Part shown: piece after piece, positions 6,300 to 13,254 of the stretch
Numbering within the stretch: the stretch's first letter is position 1
Layout: every line of letters starts with the position of its first letter
Virus record (IMG/VR): IMGVR_UViG_3300043437_000179
Location: 1-34,601 of that record
Strand: one strand, 5' to 3'
Length of the DNA: 34,601 nucleotides
Origin: a virus
Position numbers and translations under genes: made by a program
Notes under the pieces: generated by a model
What the model saw: the letters and a program-made list of their open reading frames with translations, nothing else
What the model was told of the DNA's origin: nothing
The model's database searches: none

Positions 6300-8908
6300 A
6301 CGTATTAAAAGCCATAATTGAAAGGTTAAATCAGAAGTTGGACGCAAGCAATTTGTTTCCATCTATTTATGGTATTGCTTCACCTGATCCTAACAATGCT
6401 AAATCATTCTTAGCTTACGATGGTAACGGGCAGAACTTACTTACTGCTGACTACGACAAAACGGATGGTACTTGCTTTTGGACTTTACGTTCTGCTGTAT
6501 CGGTTCGTAAGGCTGATGCGGTTCAAGTGGTGGCGTGCCAGGATATGTACATTACGACATTCCCACTGCGGGCTTACACGATAGTTAAGAAAACAGCATT
6601 ACCATGCGATTCGAACGCTACTGAAGGATACGTGATGGATATGTTTTGGAAGTACGTTCAAGGCAAGGACACGGCTTTACGATCAAACATTGGCGTTACA
6701 GATATTTACTTTCGCCCCGTATCGGTTAGCCCAAACACACCTGATCTACCCAAACAATTTGAATACGTTACTTTATACTTTGATCTTGATGTTGAGGTCA
6801 CGGCTCAACTCATTGAAGGATGTTACGATGAGTGTGGTGTAAATCCTATTCCATTGCCTGATGGATCTTGTCCACCTATCAATAGGGTTGTAAGTGTAAC
6901 TGGATTAGATACGGATAATACCGATCCATCCCGACCGATCGTAAAGATTTCGGTTGATGGTACAACAATTATCGGTGAAGGAACTCCTGCCAATCCATTA
7001 ACTGCCATCGGTGGCGGTGGCGGTGGCGGTGCTTTGATTGCCTTGCCATTCACTACTGATCACTTGTCAGCTACGGGCAATGCTTATGCTGTTGGTAACA
7101 TCGTTTGGTATAATGGCAATGTGTACCGGTGCATCGCTGCGAATGATTCCATCCTACCAACTAATACAAGCTATTGGGTTAATTTAGGTGCAGGCTTTCC
7201 AACGGTGCAACAGCCATCAGATTGGAACTCATCAAGTGGGAACAATCAGATCCTAAACAAGCCAACGATTCCAGCAGCGCAAGTAAACTCTGATTGGAAT
7301 GCTGTTAGCGGAGTGGCTGAGATCCTAAACAAGCCGACCATCCCTGCTGCACAATCATTGCAGGAGGTTACTGATGTCGGCAATACTACTGACAACGATA
7401 TTCAATTCGATGCAGGCGTTGGCATTCTATTAAACAATACTTCAAGACTTCGGGAGGGAACTATTGATGCAGGGCTTGGAGGCACTAAGGGCATCGCTCA
7501 GATTTGTGCAGTTGGCTACGAGTTAAAGTGGGAAGCAGGGCGGTTGTATGTGATGGATGGCAATGGCATTTTTATCAGATGGTCGCTGTATAATTTTAAT
7601 ATTACTCCAACTGTAAATGATGATAACACAAAAGGCTACATCAATGGATCTCGTTGGTCTTTAGATGATGGCACTGTTTACCTTTGCTCGGATGGCACAA
7701 CAGGCGCAGCGGTGTGGACATTGCAAACTGTTGGCGGTGTTACAGATGTAACGGCAACAGCACCATTATCTTCAACAAGTGGAGCAACTCCTGACATCAG
7801 CATTAGCCAAGCCGATTCAACAACAGATGGTTATCTATCCAGTACCGATTGGAATACTTTTGACTCGAAAGGAAACGGCACAGTTACATCGGTCAACTCA
7901 GGCATCAATATCAATGTCGATAATACCGATCCTGATAACCCAATTATAAATTCACTTTCTGACCGTTACAAGACTACCTCAACAACATCCAACAGCGTAA
8001 GCAATGGATCAAAGTCATTTACTGTTGATCTGAATCTTTCCTATATTCCATTGCAGGAGATCTTAGTTGTGCATAACCCTGCAAATCATATGCACGGTGA
8101 GGTTACAAGTTACAATTCTGCTACGGGTGCTTTAGTAGTTGACATAAAGAATCACACAGGCAGCGGAACTTATACTTCGTGGGTACTTAACTTAGACGGT
8201 ACTCCTGTTGATGCTTTGACGGGATCGGGAACGGCTAATGAGATCGCATATTTTACCGCTGCCAGAGTATTGGCTTCATTGCCTACTGCAACCTATCCAA
8301 GCCTAACCGAGTTGAGTTATGTTAAAGGTGTAACATCTGCAATCCAAACACAGATCAATGGGAAATTCACCACGCCATCAGGCACGACTTCTCAGTATGT
8401 GCGAGGCGATGGATCATTGGCAACATTCCCGACTTCACCAACTATCTACAAAAGCACAACAGATCAAACAGCAGTAACGGGAGTAACGACTAACACTAAA
8501 GTTGTGGGCGTGCTTATCCCTGCAAATACAATAACAACGGGCGCAATCGTGGAGATTAAGGCGAGGGCAGGAAAAACAGGATCGGTAGGGCTTATGACAT
8601 TAAGAGTTTATGCAAATACAGCAGATTCGATAGTTTCGCCTGCTCCAACACTTTTAACTACATCAACAACGCCTGCTCCATCTTCGACCTTTATGTCAAT
8701 TAATAGAATTGCTGTTGTTAAATCTTCTATAAACACTCAAACTGCTCAGGCAACTGTCAACATAATAAGTGAATTTATTGGCGGTACAGCAAGTTTAACT
8801 AACTCTAATATTGATTGGACTGTTGCGCAATACATTATCTTTGCTATTCAGAACAGTAGTGCGCTCGATTCAACTGTTCTATCTTACTACGAAATCGAAA
8901 TTAAATGA
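6296..8908 (+). CDS. Neck-type domain fused to tail fibre with carbohydrate-binding module
   Basis: The 870-aa protein appears to be modular. Residues 1-180 look like a globular neck or tail-terminator domain, suggested by the gene before it and by F-D-L-D-V-E-V. Residues 195-235 contain T-G-L-D-T-D-N-T-D-P and G-E-G-T-P-A-N-P-L, a motif common in Bacteroidota phage fibres. A seven-glycine hinge at 239-245 follows. Residues 260-297 resemble a chitin-binding CBM5/12 fold (Y-x-x-G-x-x-V-x-Y-N-G-x-x-Y-x-C...W). Two 22-residue repeats (S-D-W-N...I-L-N-K-P-T-I-P-A-A-Q) follow at 308-351. The rest is Ser/Thr/Asn-rich fibre with G-D-G-S-L-A-T-F-P and a beta-rich end. Likely role: joins the tail to a receptor-binding fibre that recognises host glycan. 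Confidence 0.7.
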   Translation: MNVLKAIIERLNQKLDASNLFPSIYGIASPDPNNAKSFLAYDGNGQNLLTADYDKTDGTCFWTLRSAVSVRKADAVQVVACQDMYITTFPLRAYTIVKKTALPCDSNATEGYVMDMFWKYVQGKDTALRSNIGVTDIYFRPVSVSPNTPDLPKQFEYVTLYFDLDVEVTAQLIEGCYDECGVNPIPLPDGSCPPINRVVSVTGLDTDNTDPSRPIVKISVDGTTIIGEGTPANPLTAIGGGGGGGALIALPFTTDHLSATGNAYAVGNIVWYNGNVYRCIAANDSILPTNTSYWVNLGAGFPTVQQPSDWNSSSGNNQILNKPTIPAAQVNSDWNAVSGVAEILNKPTIPAAQSLQEVTDVGNTTDNDIQFDAGVGILLNNTSRLREGTIDAGLGGTKGIAQICAVGYELKWEAGRLYVMDGNGIFIRWSLYNFNITPTVNDDNTKGYINGSRWSLDDGTVYLCSDGTTGAAVWTLQTVGGVTDVTATAPLSSTSGATPDISISQADSTTDGYLSSTDWNTFDSKGNGTVTSVNSGININVDNTDPDNPIINSLSDRYKTTSTTSNSVSNGSKSFTVDLNLSYIPLQEILVVHNPANHMHGEVTSYNSATGALVVDIKNHTGSGTYTSWVLNLDGTPVDALTGSGTANEIAYFTAARVLASLPTATYPSLTELSYVKGVTSAIQTQINGKFTTPSGTTSQYVRGDGSLATFPTSPTIYKSTTDQTAVTGVTTNTKVVGVLIPANTITTGAIVEIKARAGKTGSVGLMTLRVYANTADSIVSPAPTLLTTSTTPAPSSTFMSINRIAVVKSSINTQTAQATVNIISEFIGGTASLTNSNIDWTVAQYIIFAIQNSSALDSTVLSYYEIEIK
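7217..7354 (+). repeat. Tandem 66-bp coding repeat in fibre gene
   Basis: Two in-frame units lie at 7217-7282 and 7289-7354, separated by two codons. The second half of each (I-L-N-K-P-T-I-P-A-A-Q) is identical in protein and varies at DNA third positions, so the duplication is old or selected. Confidence 0.85.
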
Positions 8909-9129
8909 TAGACATCACAATTAACGCAACACAACTAAGTTATTCGTCATCGGTTATAGGCTTGTTTTCTGCCGACTTTCAGAGAGATGAGATTGATATT
9001 GTCGATGATAATTCTATTCATATTCCAACCGATCAAGGTGTTATCTTGTTGAATGTTGGTCAATATACTTTTAATGGCTTGGCGTTTACTAATTCTGTTG
9101 ATGCACTTGCCTTGATTATTTCTTTGTAA
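8905..9129 (+). CDS. Small fibre-associated protein
   Basis: The 74-aa protein begins at an ATGA overlap with the fibre gene. It is beta-rich and low in charge, with alternating I/T/S/L residues and D-x-D-x-x-D-D acidic turns, no Cys and no signal peptide. It looks like a small single-domain beta-sandwich protein, perhaps a fibre chaperone, cap or decoration. I do not recognise a family. The tight coupling to the fibre gene is the best hint to its job. Confidence 0.55.
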   Translation: MIDITINATQLSYSSSVIGLFSADFQRDEIDIVDDNSIHIPTDQGVILLNVGQYTFNGLAFTNSVDALALIISL

Positions 9130-9134
9130 TTTTG
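9127..9134 (+). promoter_or_regulatory. -7 box TAATTTTG
   Basis: The box matches TAnnTTTG and overlaps the stop of the previous gene, 17 bases before ATG 9152. No clear -33 TTTG at the right spacing. Confidence 0.4.
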
Positions 9135-9151
9135 TAAAAAACTAAAACACT

Positions 9152-9637
9152 ATGTCAGGCAAGAAAGTTACCGAATTACCAGTGTTAGCAACCGCAGCAA
9201 CTGATGATGTGATCTATGTTGTTGATACATCAACAAACACTTCTAAGCAAATTGCTGTTGAGGATATCTATTCTGGTATGCCACAATTAGATAGCGGTGT
9301 GTTTACGCCTGTTATTTCAAACATCCAAAATTCTGCTATTATAGATCCATCACAAGGACTGTACAGTCGTGTTGGAGATGTAGTTACAATGACCTTTGGA
9401 ATTAATATTGAAATGGATGTAGCAGAATCATCAACTCAATTTGATTTTACTTTACCTATTGCATCAAATTTTACATTATCTAATCAGCTTCTTGGAAGTT
9501 GTAATGTTGATTCTAATATAAGTATTCTGTACGCTAAATCTTCTTCAACTATTGGAAGGGTAGAAGTTCAAACAACTTCGGCAGGTGTTTTAATGCCTGA
9601 TTTACAACTTATGATTCAATATCAAATAATACCTTAA
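9152..9637 (+). CDS. Receptor-binding or fibre-tip protein
   Basis: The 161-aa protein starts M-S-G-K-K-V-T-E-L-P, followed by D-D-V-I-Y-V-V-D-T-S-T-N-T-S-K-Q-I. This start is widely seen in phage appendage proteins that attach at the tail end. The rest is Ser/Thr-rich and beta-forming, as expected for a trimeric tip. It probably works with the fibre encoded at 6296. Its last A is the first base of the endolysin ATG (TAATG at 9635-9639). Confidence 0.6.
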   Translation: MSGKKVTELPVLATAATDDVIYVVDTSTNTSKQIAVEDIYSGMPQLDSGVFTPVISNIQNSAIIDPSQGLYSRVGDVVTMTFGINIEMDVAESSTQFDFTLPIASNFTLSNQLLGSCNVDSNISILYAKSSSTIGRVEVQTTSAGVLMPDLQLMIQYQIIP

Positions 9638-10101
9638 TGCGCTCAACATCCATCAACGGCTTGAAGATCATCGAAACCGCCCGTAAAGAAATAGGGCAAA
9701 CTGAAAAGCCAATCAATAGCAACAAGACCAAGTACGGCAAATGGGCAGGTCTTGACGGTGTGGCGTGGTGCGGTTTATTCTGCTCGTGGGTTTACGAAAT
9801 GGCAGGCAACCCAATGCCTAAAATCGGATTTCGTTTTAATGGATTCGCAGGATGCCAAACAGCCGTAGCGTATTTCAGAACGAATAAGAAGATTGTTACA
9901 GAACCGCAAGAAGGTGACTTGGTTTTCTTTGATTGGAACGGAGATAAACGCCACGACCACGTAGGATTGTTCGTTAAATGGATCGATAAAGACACGATCG
10001 AAACAATTGAAGGAAACACGGCTATCGGAAACGATTCAAACGGTGGCAATGTAATGATTCGGAAACGCCACAAAAGATTCTGTTTGTTCGTTCGTCCTTA
10101 A
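9637..10101 (+). CDS. Endolysin, CHAP-type peptidoglycan hydrolase
   Basis: The 154-aa protein is a single CHAP domain. The catalytic Cys is C45 in V-A-W-C-G-L-F. The His is H108 in D-H-V-G-L-F, preceded by G-D-L-V-F-F-D-W (93-100), and the polar partner lies in E125-G-N. CHAP enzymes are amidases or endopeptidases that cut peptidoglycan cross-links or stems. Length matches a stand-alone CHAP domain with no wall-binding module, usual for phages of Gram-negative hosts. No signal peptide is present, so it needs a holin. It starts in TAATG with the fibre-tip gene, so lysis is coupled to late structural expression. Confidence 0.85.
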   Translation: MRSTSINGLKIIETARKEIGQTEKPINSNKTKYGKWAGLDGVAWCGLFCSWVYEMAGNPMPKIGFRFNGFAGCQTAVAYFRTNKKIVTEPQEGDLVFFDWNGDKRHDHVGLFVKWIDKDTIETIEGNTAIGNDSNGGNVMIRKRHKRFCLFVRP

Positions 10102-10185
10102 AACCTTACAACCTCAACTCGAACCGATATTTAGCAAAACCAAACAAACTTATGAGCGTATAATTGTGGAATAAAACCTACGATT

Positions 10186-10950
10186 ATGCGCTTTTTACTT
10201 TTACTTTTATTAACCACCAACCTATCCGCACAATGCGAAACGGATCGGAACGGTCGGGCTTATTTAGGTCTGCCAAGCTTCTTTAGTTTGTACTTTAGTG
10301 GGCAATGTGTTGAACGTAACATGGGCGATACGACTATCTGCGTTAAGTTTCCACCTCAATCGGTTGGAATGGTGGCAGGTTTTAGCTATTCTTCTCCAAG
10401 TGGTCAACCTGCATTCGTGACGGCTATCAATCAATATCGAACTGATTGCGAACTACTCGAACAAAGCCCTTTAATTTACCCATCCACGGATACTACAATC
10501 GTTTGCTATACCATTGATGCAGTTCTAATCGATAACTTCTGCCCTTATGCGATTCTTTCACCTGGTTTAAGTGTAGATTTTTGCAGCATCGAAGCACAAT
10601 ACGAACAGAACTTTATAAGACTTCACTTTGCGACTTGTTCAAACACCGGAACGCTAAGATACGATGTAGTTATTTCGAGCGATTTAACGAATTGGAAAAC
10701 GATTTATACGTTACAACCCGATCAAGTCAATTCAAGCGATCTAACCGACTATAACCTGACAATTCCGTACAACATTGGAGGGCTTCAGTACATCGCAGTT
10801 CGTGAAATTGACTACGAAGGACGATCTACAGTTTCAGATATTGCAGTTTTGATCGTTCCGGAAGTGGTAAGCAATCAAATCGGCTTCGATATTCTCGGTC
10901 GATCTGTGAACAATTCAAATTATCTTTACATAGTAAAACCAACCCGATGA
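10186..10950 (+). CDS. Secreted Cys-rich protein with T9SS-like C-terminus
   Basis: The 254-aa protein begins with an unusually Leu-rich signal peptide (M-R-F-L6) with likely cleavage after L-S-A at residue 15. The mature part has many Cys and a fibronectin-III-like stretch with Y-I-A-V-R-E-I-D-Y-E-G. The last 25 residues (G-F-D-I-L-G-R-S-V...Y-L-Y-I-V-K) match the end of type IX secretion sorting domains, which usually read D-x-x-G-R-x-V...G-x-Y-x-V. Here the sorting region is short. It sits between endolysin and holin-like gene, 84 bases after the endolysin, and overlaps the next gene as ATGA. Possible roles: outer-membrane disruption at lysis or surface modification. Function unproven. Confidence 0.6.
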   Translation: MRFLLLLLLTTNLSAQCETDRNGRAYLGLPSFFSLYFSGQCVERNMGDTTICVKFPPQSVGMVAGFSYSSPSGQPAFVTAINQYRTDCELLEQSPLIYPSTDTTIVCYTIDAVLIDNFCPYAILSPGLSVDFCSIEAQYEQNFIRLHFATCSNTGTLRYDVVISSDLTNWKTIYTLQPDQVNSSDLTDYNLTIPYNIGGLQYIAVREIDYEGRSTVSDIAVLIVPEVVSNQIGFDILGRSVNNSNYLYIVKPTR

Positions 10951-11153
10951 ATATCAGTAAATTTCGGCAAATCTTAGACCTGATCCTTGACTATTGGACA
11001 CGGACGGTCGGAGCAGCACTCGGACTTATTGCCTTGTTGCTATATCTTTTTAATCAAATAGACGAGCCGACATTTTATAAGTTCATTGGTGCGATGGTAG
11101 CCATTGGAGTAATACCCAAAACAAGCAAAAAAAATGAAACAGATGAGGGATAA
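10947..11153 (+). CDS. Holin candidate, two membrane segments
   Basis: The 68-aa protein has an amphipathic start, a membrane segment at about 21-36 (A-A-L-G-L-I-A-L-L-L-Y), a short acidic turn (Q-I-D-E) and a second hydrophobic segment at about 43-56. It ends in a charged tail (K-T-S-K-K-N-E-T-D-E-G). Small size, two membrane segments, charged C-terminus and location two genes after the endolysin fit a class II holin that makes the inner-membrane lesion. It overlaps the upstream gene by ATGA and the downstream gene by 20 nt. No family-specific motif was recognised. Confidence 0.6.
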   Translation: MNISKFRQILDLILDYWTRTVGAALGLIALLLYLFNQIDEPTFYKFIGAMVAIGVIPKTSKKNETDEG

Positions 11154-11625
11154 CGGAATAACTTACGACACTTTGCTTCACCGCATACCATCGGACACAG
11201 ACACCGTTTCTTTTTATCGTGTTGTTGCTGTGGGCAAAGACTACCATTCTTACTTTACCGTTAACCACGGCATGGTAACAAAGGTCTATGTAACAGAACG
11301 AGGGGACACTTTCTATTATTATGATTATTCTCCTACGATTGAATCCCTTACCTTTAACGTAAAATTGCATAACGCTCAAAGGTCTATGGATGCTCACGAT
11401 ACAATTACACCTGGAACAATCGCACCGATGGGTGACACTCGGTTAACCTCTGAGTTTATCGAATTACCTCAACCGGTAACCGTAAATGTCAAGCACGACC
11501 ATAGTGTTGAGTGTACTGGAGGCTTAATATTCTTATCAATCTTAGCGACTTCAATGTACATTGTTCGTTCAGCAGCTTGTTGGAATGAGTTTGCAGTGAA
11601 GTTTCGAACGATACTAACCGCCTGA
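11134..11625 (+). CDS. One-membrane-segment protein of the lysis region
   Basis: The 163-aa protein has a mainly beta hydrophilic part of about 125 residues and then one hydrophobic segment (G-G-L-I-F-L-S-I-L-A-T-S-M-Y-I-V) near 127-145, with a short basic tail. ATG 11134 lies in an A-rich run and overlaps the holin-like gene by 20 nt. A second ATG at 11143 would shorten the overlap. No family recognised. As the last gene before a strong terminator, it may be a lysis accessory or a tail-anchored envelope protein. Confidence 0.5.
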   Translation: MKQMRDNGITYDTLLHRIPSDTDTVSFYRVVAVGKDYHSYFTVNHGMVTKVYVTERGDTFYYYDYSPTIESLTFNVKLHNAQRSMDAHDTITPGTIAPMGDTRLTSEFIELPQPVTVNVKHDHSVECTGGLIFLSILATSMYIVRSAACWNEFAVKFRTILTA

Positions 11626-11632
11626 TCTTATT

Positions 11633-11660
11633 AGCCTCGAATGTTTCGGGGCTTTTTTTT
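11633..11660 (+). terminator. Strong terminator ending the late region
   Basis: AGCCTCGAA pairs with TTCGGGGCT (9 bp, one G-U) around a 3-nt loop and is followed by eight T (11653-11660). It separates the late lysis genes from the signalling/early region. Confidence 0.9.
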
Positions 11661-11701
11661 GCACAATAACCCCTATATTAGCAACATAATTCATATCTAT
11701 A

Positions 11702-12280
11702 GTGTCAGCATTATTTCTACTTGAAAATTCCGCTTCATGCCTCTACGCAAAGATGGGTGTTGATAAAGTTTTCACATATCGGAACGACCTATTTAAGTCT
11801 AATTTTGCACACATTAAACCGCTTGAGTTCGATCATCTTGTTTCGGATGAAGAAGATACTGACGAGATCCAATTAGCATTTGATCGAGCGAAAAAAACCC
11901 CGAACAATCCGAGGGTGTTTAATTGTCGCACCTTAAAACGTAACGGAGTTCACCAGTGGATCGTTTGGGAAGTGTGTTTTATAATGGGCGAATATCATTT
12001 GTTAGGTGTGATGCTTTACGATGTGGTAAGTTCAACATCTCATCAATATGAAAAGTTAAAGAAGCAGTTGGAAGATGTGAAGTCTATCATTGCTCATGAC
12101 CTAAGACAGCCGTTAAGATCCATCGTAGGTCTTAACTCATTGCTTCAACAAGTGGATAAAAAGACCGAACCCCGTGAATATGCTAATCTTTTACGGATGC
12201 TTAACGAATCAACTCAACAGCTTGACGATGTTTTTAAACGTGCGATTGAACGTGGAGAAATAGGTATTAACCCCGATTAA
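11702..12280 (+). CDS. PAS-like plus histidine-kinase dimerisation domain, no ATPase
   Basis: The 192-aa protein starts at GTG 11702. Residues 1-110 resemble a PAS sensor fold: L-E-N-S-A-S near the start, a central acidic helix, then N-C-R-T-L-K-R-N-G-V-H-Q-W-I-V-W-E paired strands and L-L-G-V-M-L-Y-D-V. Residues 115-185 are a two-helix DHp/HisKA domain with an intact H-box, H132 in I-A-H-D-L-R-Q-P-L-R-S-I-V-G. The HATPase domain that normally follows (N, G1, G2 boxes) is absent, and the ORF stops soon after the second helix. It therefore cannot bind ATP itself. It may pair with a host kinase or accept phosphate. The call is by motif; a link to phage timing or host signalling is inferred. Confidence 0.7.
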   Translation: MSALFLLENSASCLYAKMGVDKVFTYRNDLFKSNFAHIKPLEFDHLVSDEEDTDEIQLAFDRAKKTPNNPRVFNCRTLKRNGVHQWIVWEVCFIMGEYHLLGVMLYDVVSSTSHQYEKLKKQLEDVKSIIAHDLRQPLRSIVGLNSLLQQVDKKTEPREYANLLRMLNESTQQLDDVFKRAIERGEIGINPD

Positions 12281-12299
12281 ACCTATTACCCTAAATGGC

Positions 12300-12307
12300 T
12301 ATATTTA
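12300..12307 (+). promoter_or_regulatory. Weak -7-like box TATATTTA
   Basis: One base off TAnnTTTG, and 3 bases before ATG 12311. If used, the transcript would start within the reading frame or be leaderless, so this is weak. Confidence 0.25.
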
Positions 12308-12310
12308 CCC

Positions 12311-12496
12311 ATGCAGAACACAGTTGTTATTAGTGAAACCGATAAGCGGTTGTATGAGGTTGTAAAATACCGATTCGATAATAAGTTGTTAAGTATAAAT
12401 GGGTGTATTCGTGTGTTGAGGTCTGTTGTTTCGGATCGAGAATATTTCGAGCAAGTCGGAAAGCATGAATTTTTAAGGTCGTTACAATTAGAATAG
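12311..12496 (+). CDS. Small protein, unknown
   Basis: The 61-aa protein has a helical, basic sequence with Y-E-V-V-K-Y-R-F-D-N-K and Y-F-E-Q-V-G-K-H-E-F. It could be a small DNA-binding or partner protein, but no family is recognised. It follows the headless kinase by 30 bases. A promoter-like TATCTTTG starts just after its stop, so it probably closes that operon. Confidence 0.5.
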   Translation: MQNTVVISETDKRLYEVVKYRFDNKLLSINGCIRVLRSVVSDREYFEQVGKHEFLRSLQLE

Positions 12497-12499
12497 TTA

Positions 12500-12507
12500 T
12501 ATCTTTG
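12500..12507 (+). promoter_or_regulatory. -7 box TATCTTTG before a short terminator-ended segment
   Basis: Matches TAnnTTTG exactly. Between its expected start (about 12514) and the terminator at 12534-12572 there is no ORF, so any transcript would be a small RNA of roughly 60 nt. Confidence 0.45.
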
Positions 12508-12513
12508 TCGTGT

Positions 12514-12572
12514 TCGTAGGGGTTACGGAAAATCAGAACGGGTTAGTCATTAGACGCCCGTTTTGTGTTTTT
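12514..12572 (+). ncRNA. Candidate small RNA
   Basis: The segment lies between a promoter-like box (12500-12507) and a hairpin with T-run, and holds no reading frame. The 3' hairpin pairs CAGAACGGG (12534-12542) with CCCGTTTTG (12557-12565). A read-through leader or plain terminator of the upstream gene is an equally good explanation. Confidence 0.3.
12534..12572 (+). terminator. Terminator before the early operon
   Basis: A 9-bp stem (CAGAACGGG with CCCGTTTTG, one G-U) with a 14-nt loop is followed by TGTTTTT. It isolates the early operon promoter at 12616 from upstream transcription. Confidence 0.75.
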
Positions 12573-12615
12573 ATTTAGTTGATGTTTAGCGTATTGTAAT
12601 TATTTTAATCGTGTA

Positions 12616-12648
12616 TTGTCGGTGGTATTATGCTGTTGTGTACGTTTG
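12616..12648 (+). promoter_or_regulatory. Early/middle promoter, copy A of a conserved 33-bp element
   Basis: The sequence follows TGTyG-N3-GTrTTA-N6-TGTG-TACGTTTG with the same spacing as copies at 14062 and 19534. TACGTTTG (12641-12648) is a perfect -7 box. ATTG at 12615-12618 is the -33-like element with a 22-nt spacer. It precedes ATG 12669. Confidence 0.8.
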
Positions 12649-12668
12649 TAATCTAAACAATTAGCCCC

Positions 12669-12893
12669 ATGACCAACCGACTAACACAAAAGACACGACC
12701 GATTAAAGTAGAACCGATTGGCGATAAGTTTAAAGTTTCCGTTGAATTTAAGAAAGATACATTCAGCACGGTAACTAATAAACGACATCCAGTAAAAGTA
12801 ATTCAGCAAGGTAAATGCTCAGGTATTTTAACTTTGCAAGATGCTTACGAAATCATCTACGATCAAATCATTAACGACAATCAATTACGATGA
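12669..12893 (+). CDS. Small early protein, unknown
   Basis: The 74-aa protein is basic and appears beta-beta-alpha: K-V-E-P-I-G-D-K-F-K-V-S-V-E-F, then V-I-Q-Q-G-K-C-S-G-I-L-T, then the helical D-A-Y-E-I-I-Y-D-Q-I. First gene behind conserved promoter A. It overlaps the next gene by ATGA. Early, small, basic and first in the operon, it could be a host-takeover or DNA-binding protein, but no family is recognised. Confidence 0.6.
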   Translation: MTNRLTQKTRPIKVEPIGDKFKVSVEFKKDTFSTVTNKRHPVKVIQQGKCSGILTLQDAYEIIYDQIINDNQLR

Positions 12894-13021
12894 AGCTTTC
12901 TAATCAAACCGTTATCGTATTGATGTGTCTAATAGGCATATCGATACTTACTTCAATAGGTGTGTTTATTTACCACATCACTCGAAACGAATTGAAGAAC
13001 CCTAAGAACGATAATTTATGA
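12890..13021 (+). CDS. Short membrane protein (43 aa)
   Basis: ATG 12890 overlaps the preceding TGA (ATGA), and the stop TGA 13019-13021 overlaps the next ATG (ATGA), so the ORF is held in a coupled operon. The protein has one membrane segment at about 8-28 (I-V-L-M-C-L-I-G-I-S-I-L) and a polar tail (E-L-K-N-P-K-N-D-N-L). It lies two genes before the spanin candidate. It could be a small holin or an antiholin-like regulator, but that is a guess. Confidence 0.65.
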   Translation: MKLSNQTVIVLMCLIGISILTSIGVFIYHITRNELKNPKNDNL

Positions 13022-13254
13022 CCGTCCCCGAACCTAAAGAACTTAAGGAGATAGTCCATCAAATGCGATGGAACTCTATTCCTAAATCTGCAATCTGTCA
13101 TGTTCTATTTGAACGCTACGATCTTAAGTGGCATGAAATCGCTTTTGCTATGGGCTTACAGAAACAAGTCGATGTCGATAGATTGAAACAACAGCATCGT
13201 AAACTAATCAGATCAAACGAAGAATATCAAACCATCTACAACCAAATCAAATGA
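13018..13254 (+). CDS. Small helical protein, possibly HTH
   Basis: The 78-aa protein reads as several helices, with a stretch S-I-P-K-S-A-I-C-H-V-L-F-E-R-Y-D-L-K-W-H-E-I-A-F-A-M-G-L that resembles helix-turn-helix spacing, then a basic helix with R-L-K-Q-Q-H-R-K. No exact family recognised. ATGA overlaps on both sides. A transcription regulator role is possible. Confidence 0.55.
   Translation: MTVPEPKELKEIVHQMRWNSIPKSAICHVLFERYDLKWHEIAFAMGLQKQVDVDRLKQQHRKLIRSNEEYQTIYNQIK

Noticed and set aside
7012-7032. GGTGGC run as a regulatory or mobile repeat
   Set aside because: It encodes the glycine hinge in the fibre protein; codon repetition explains it.
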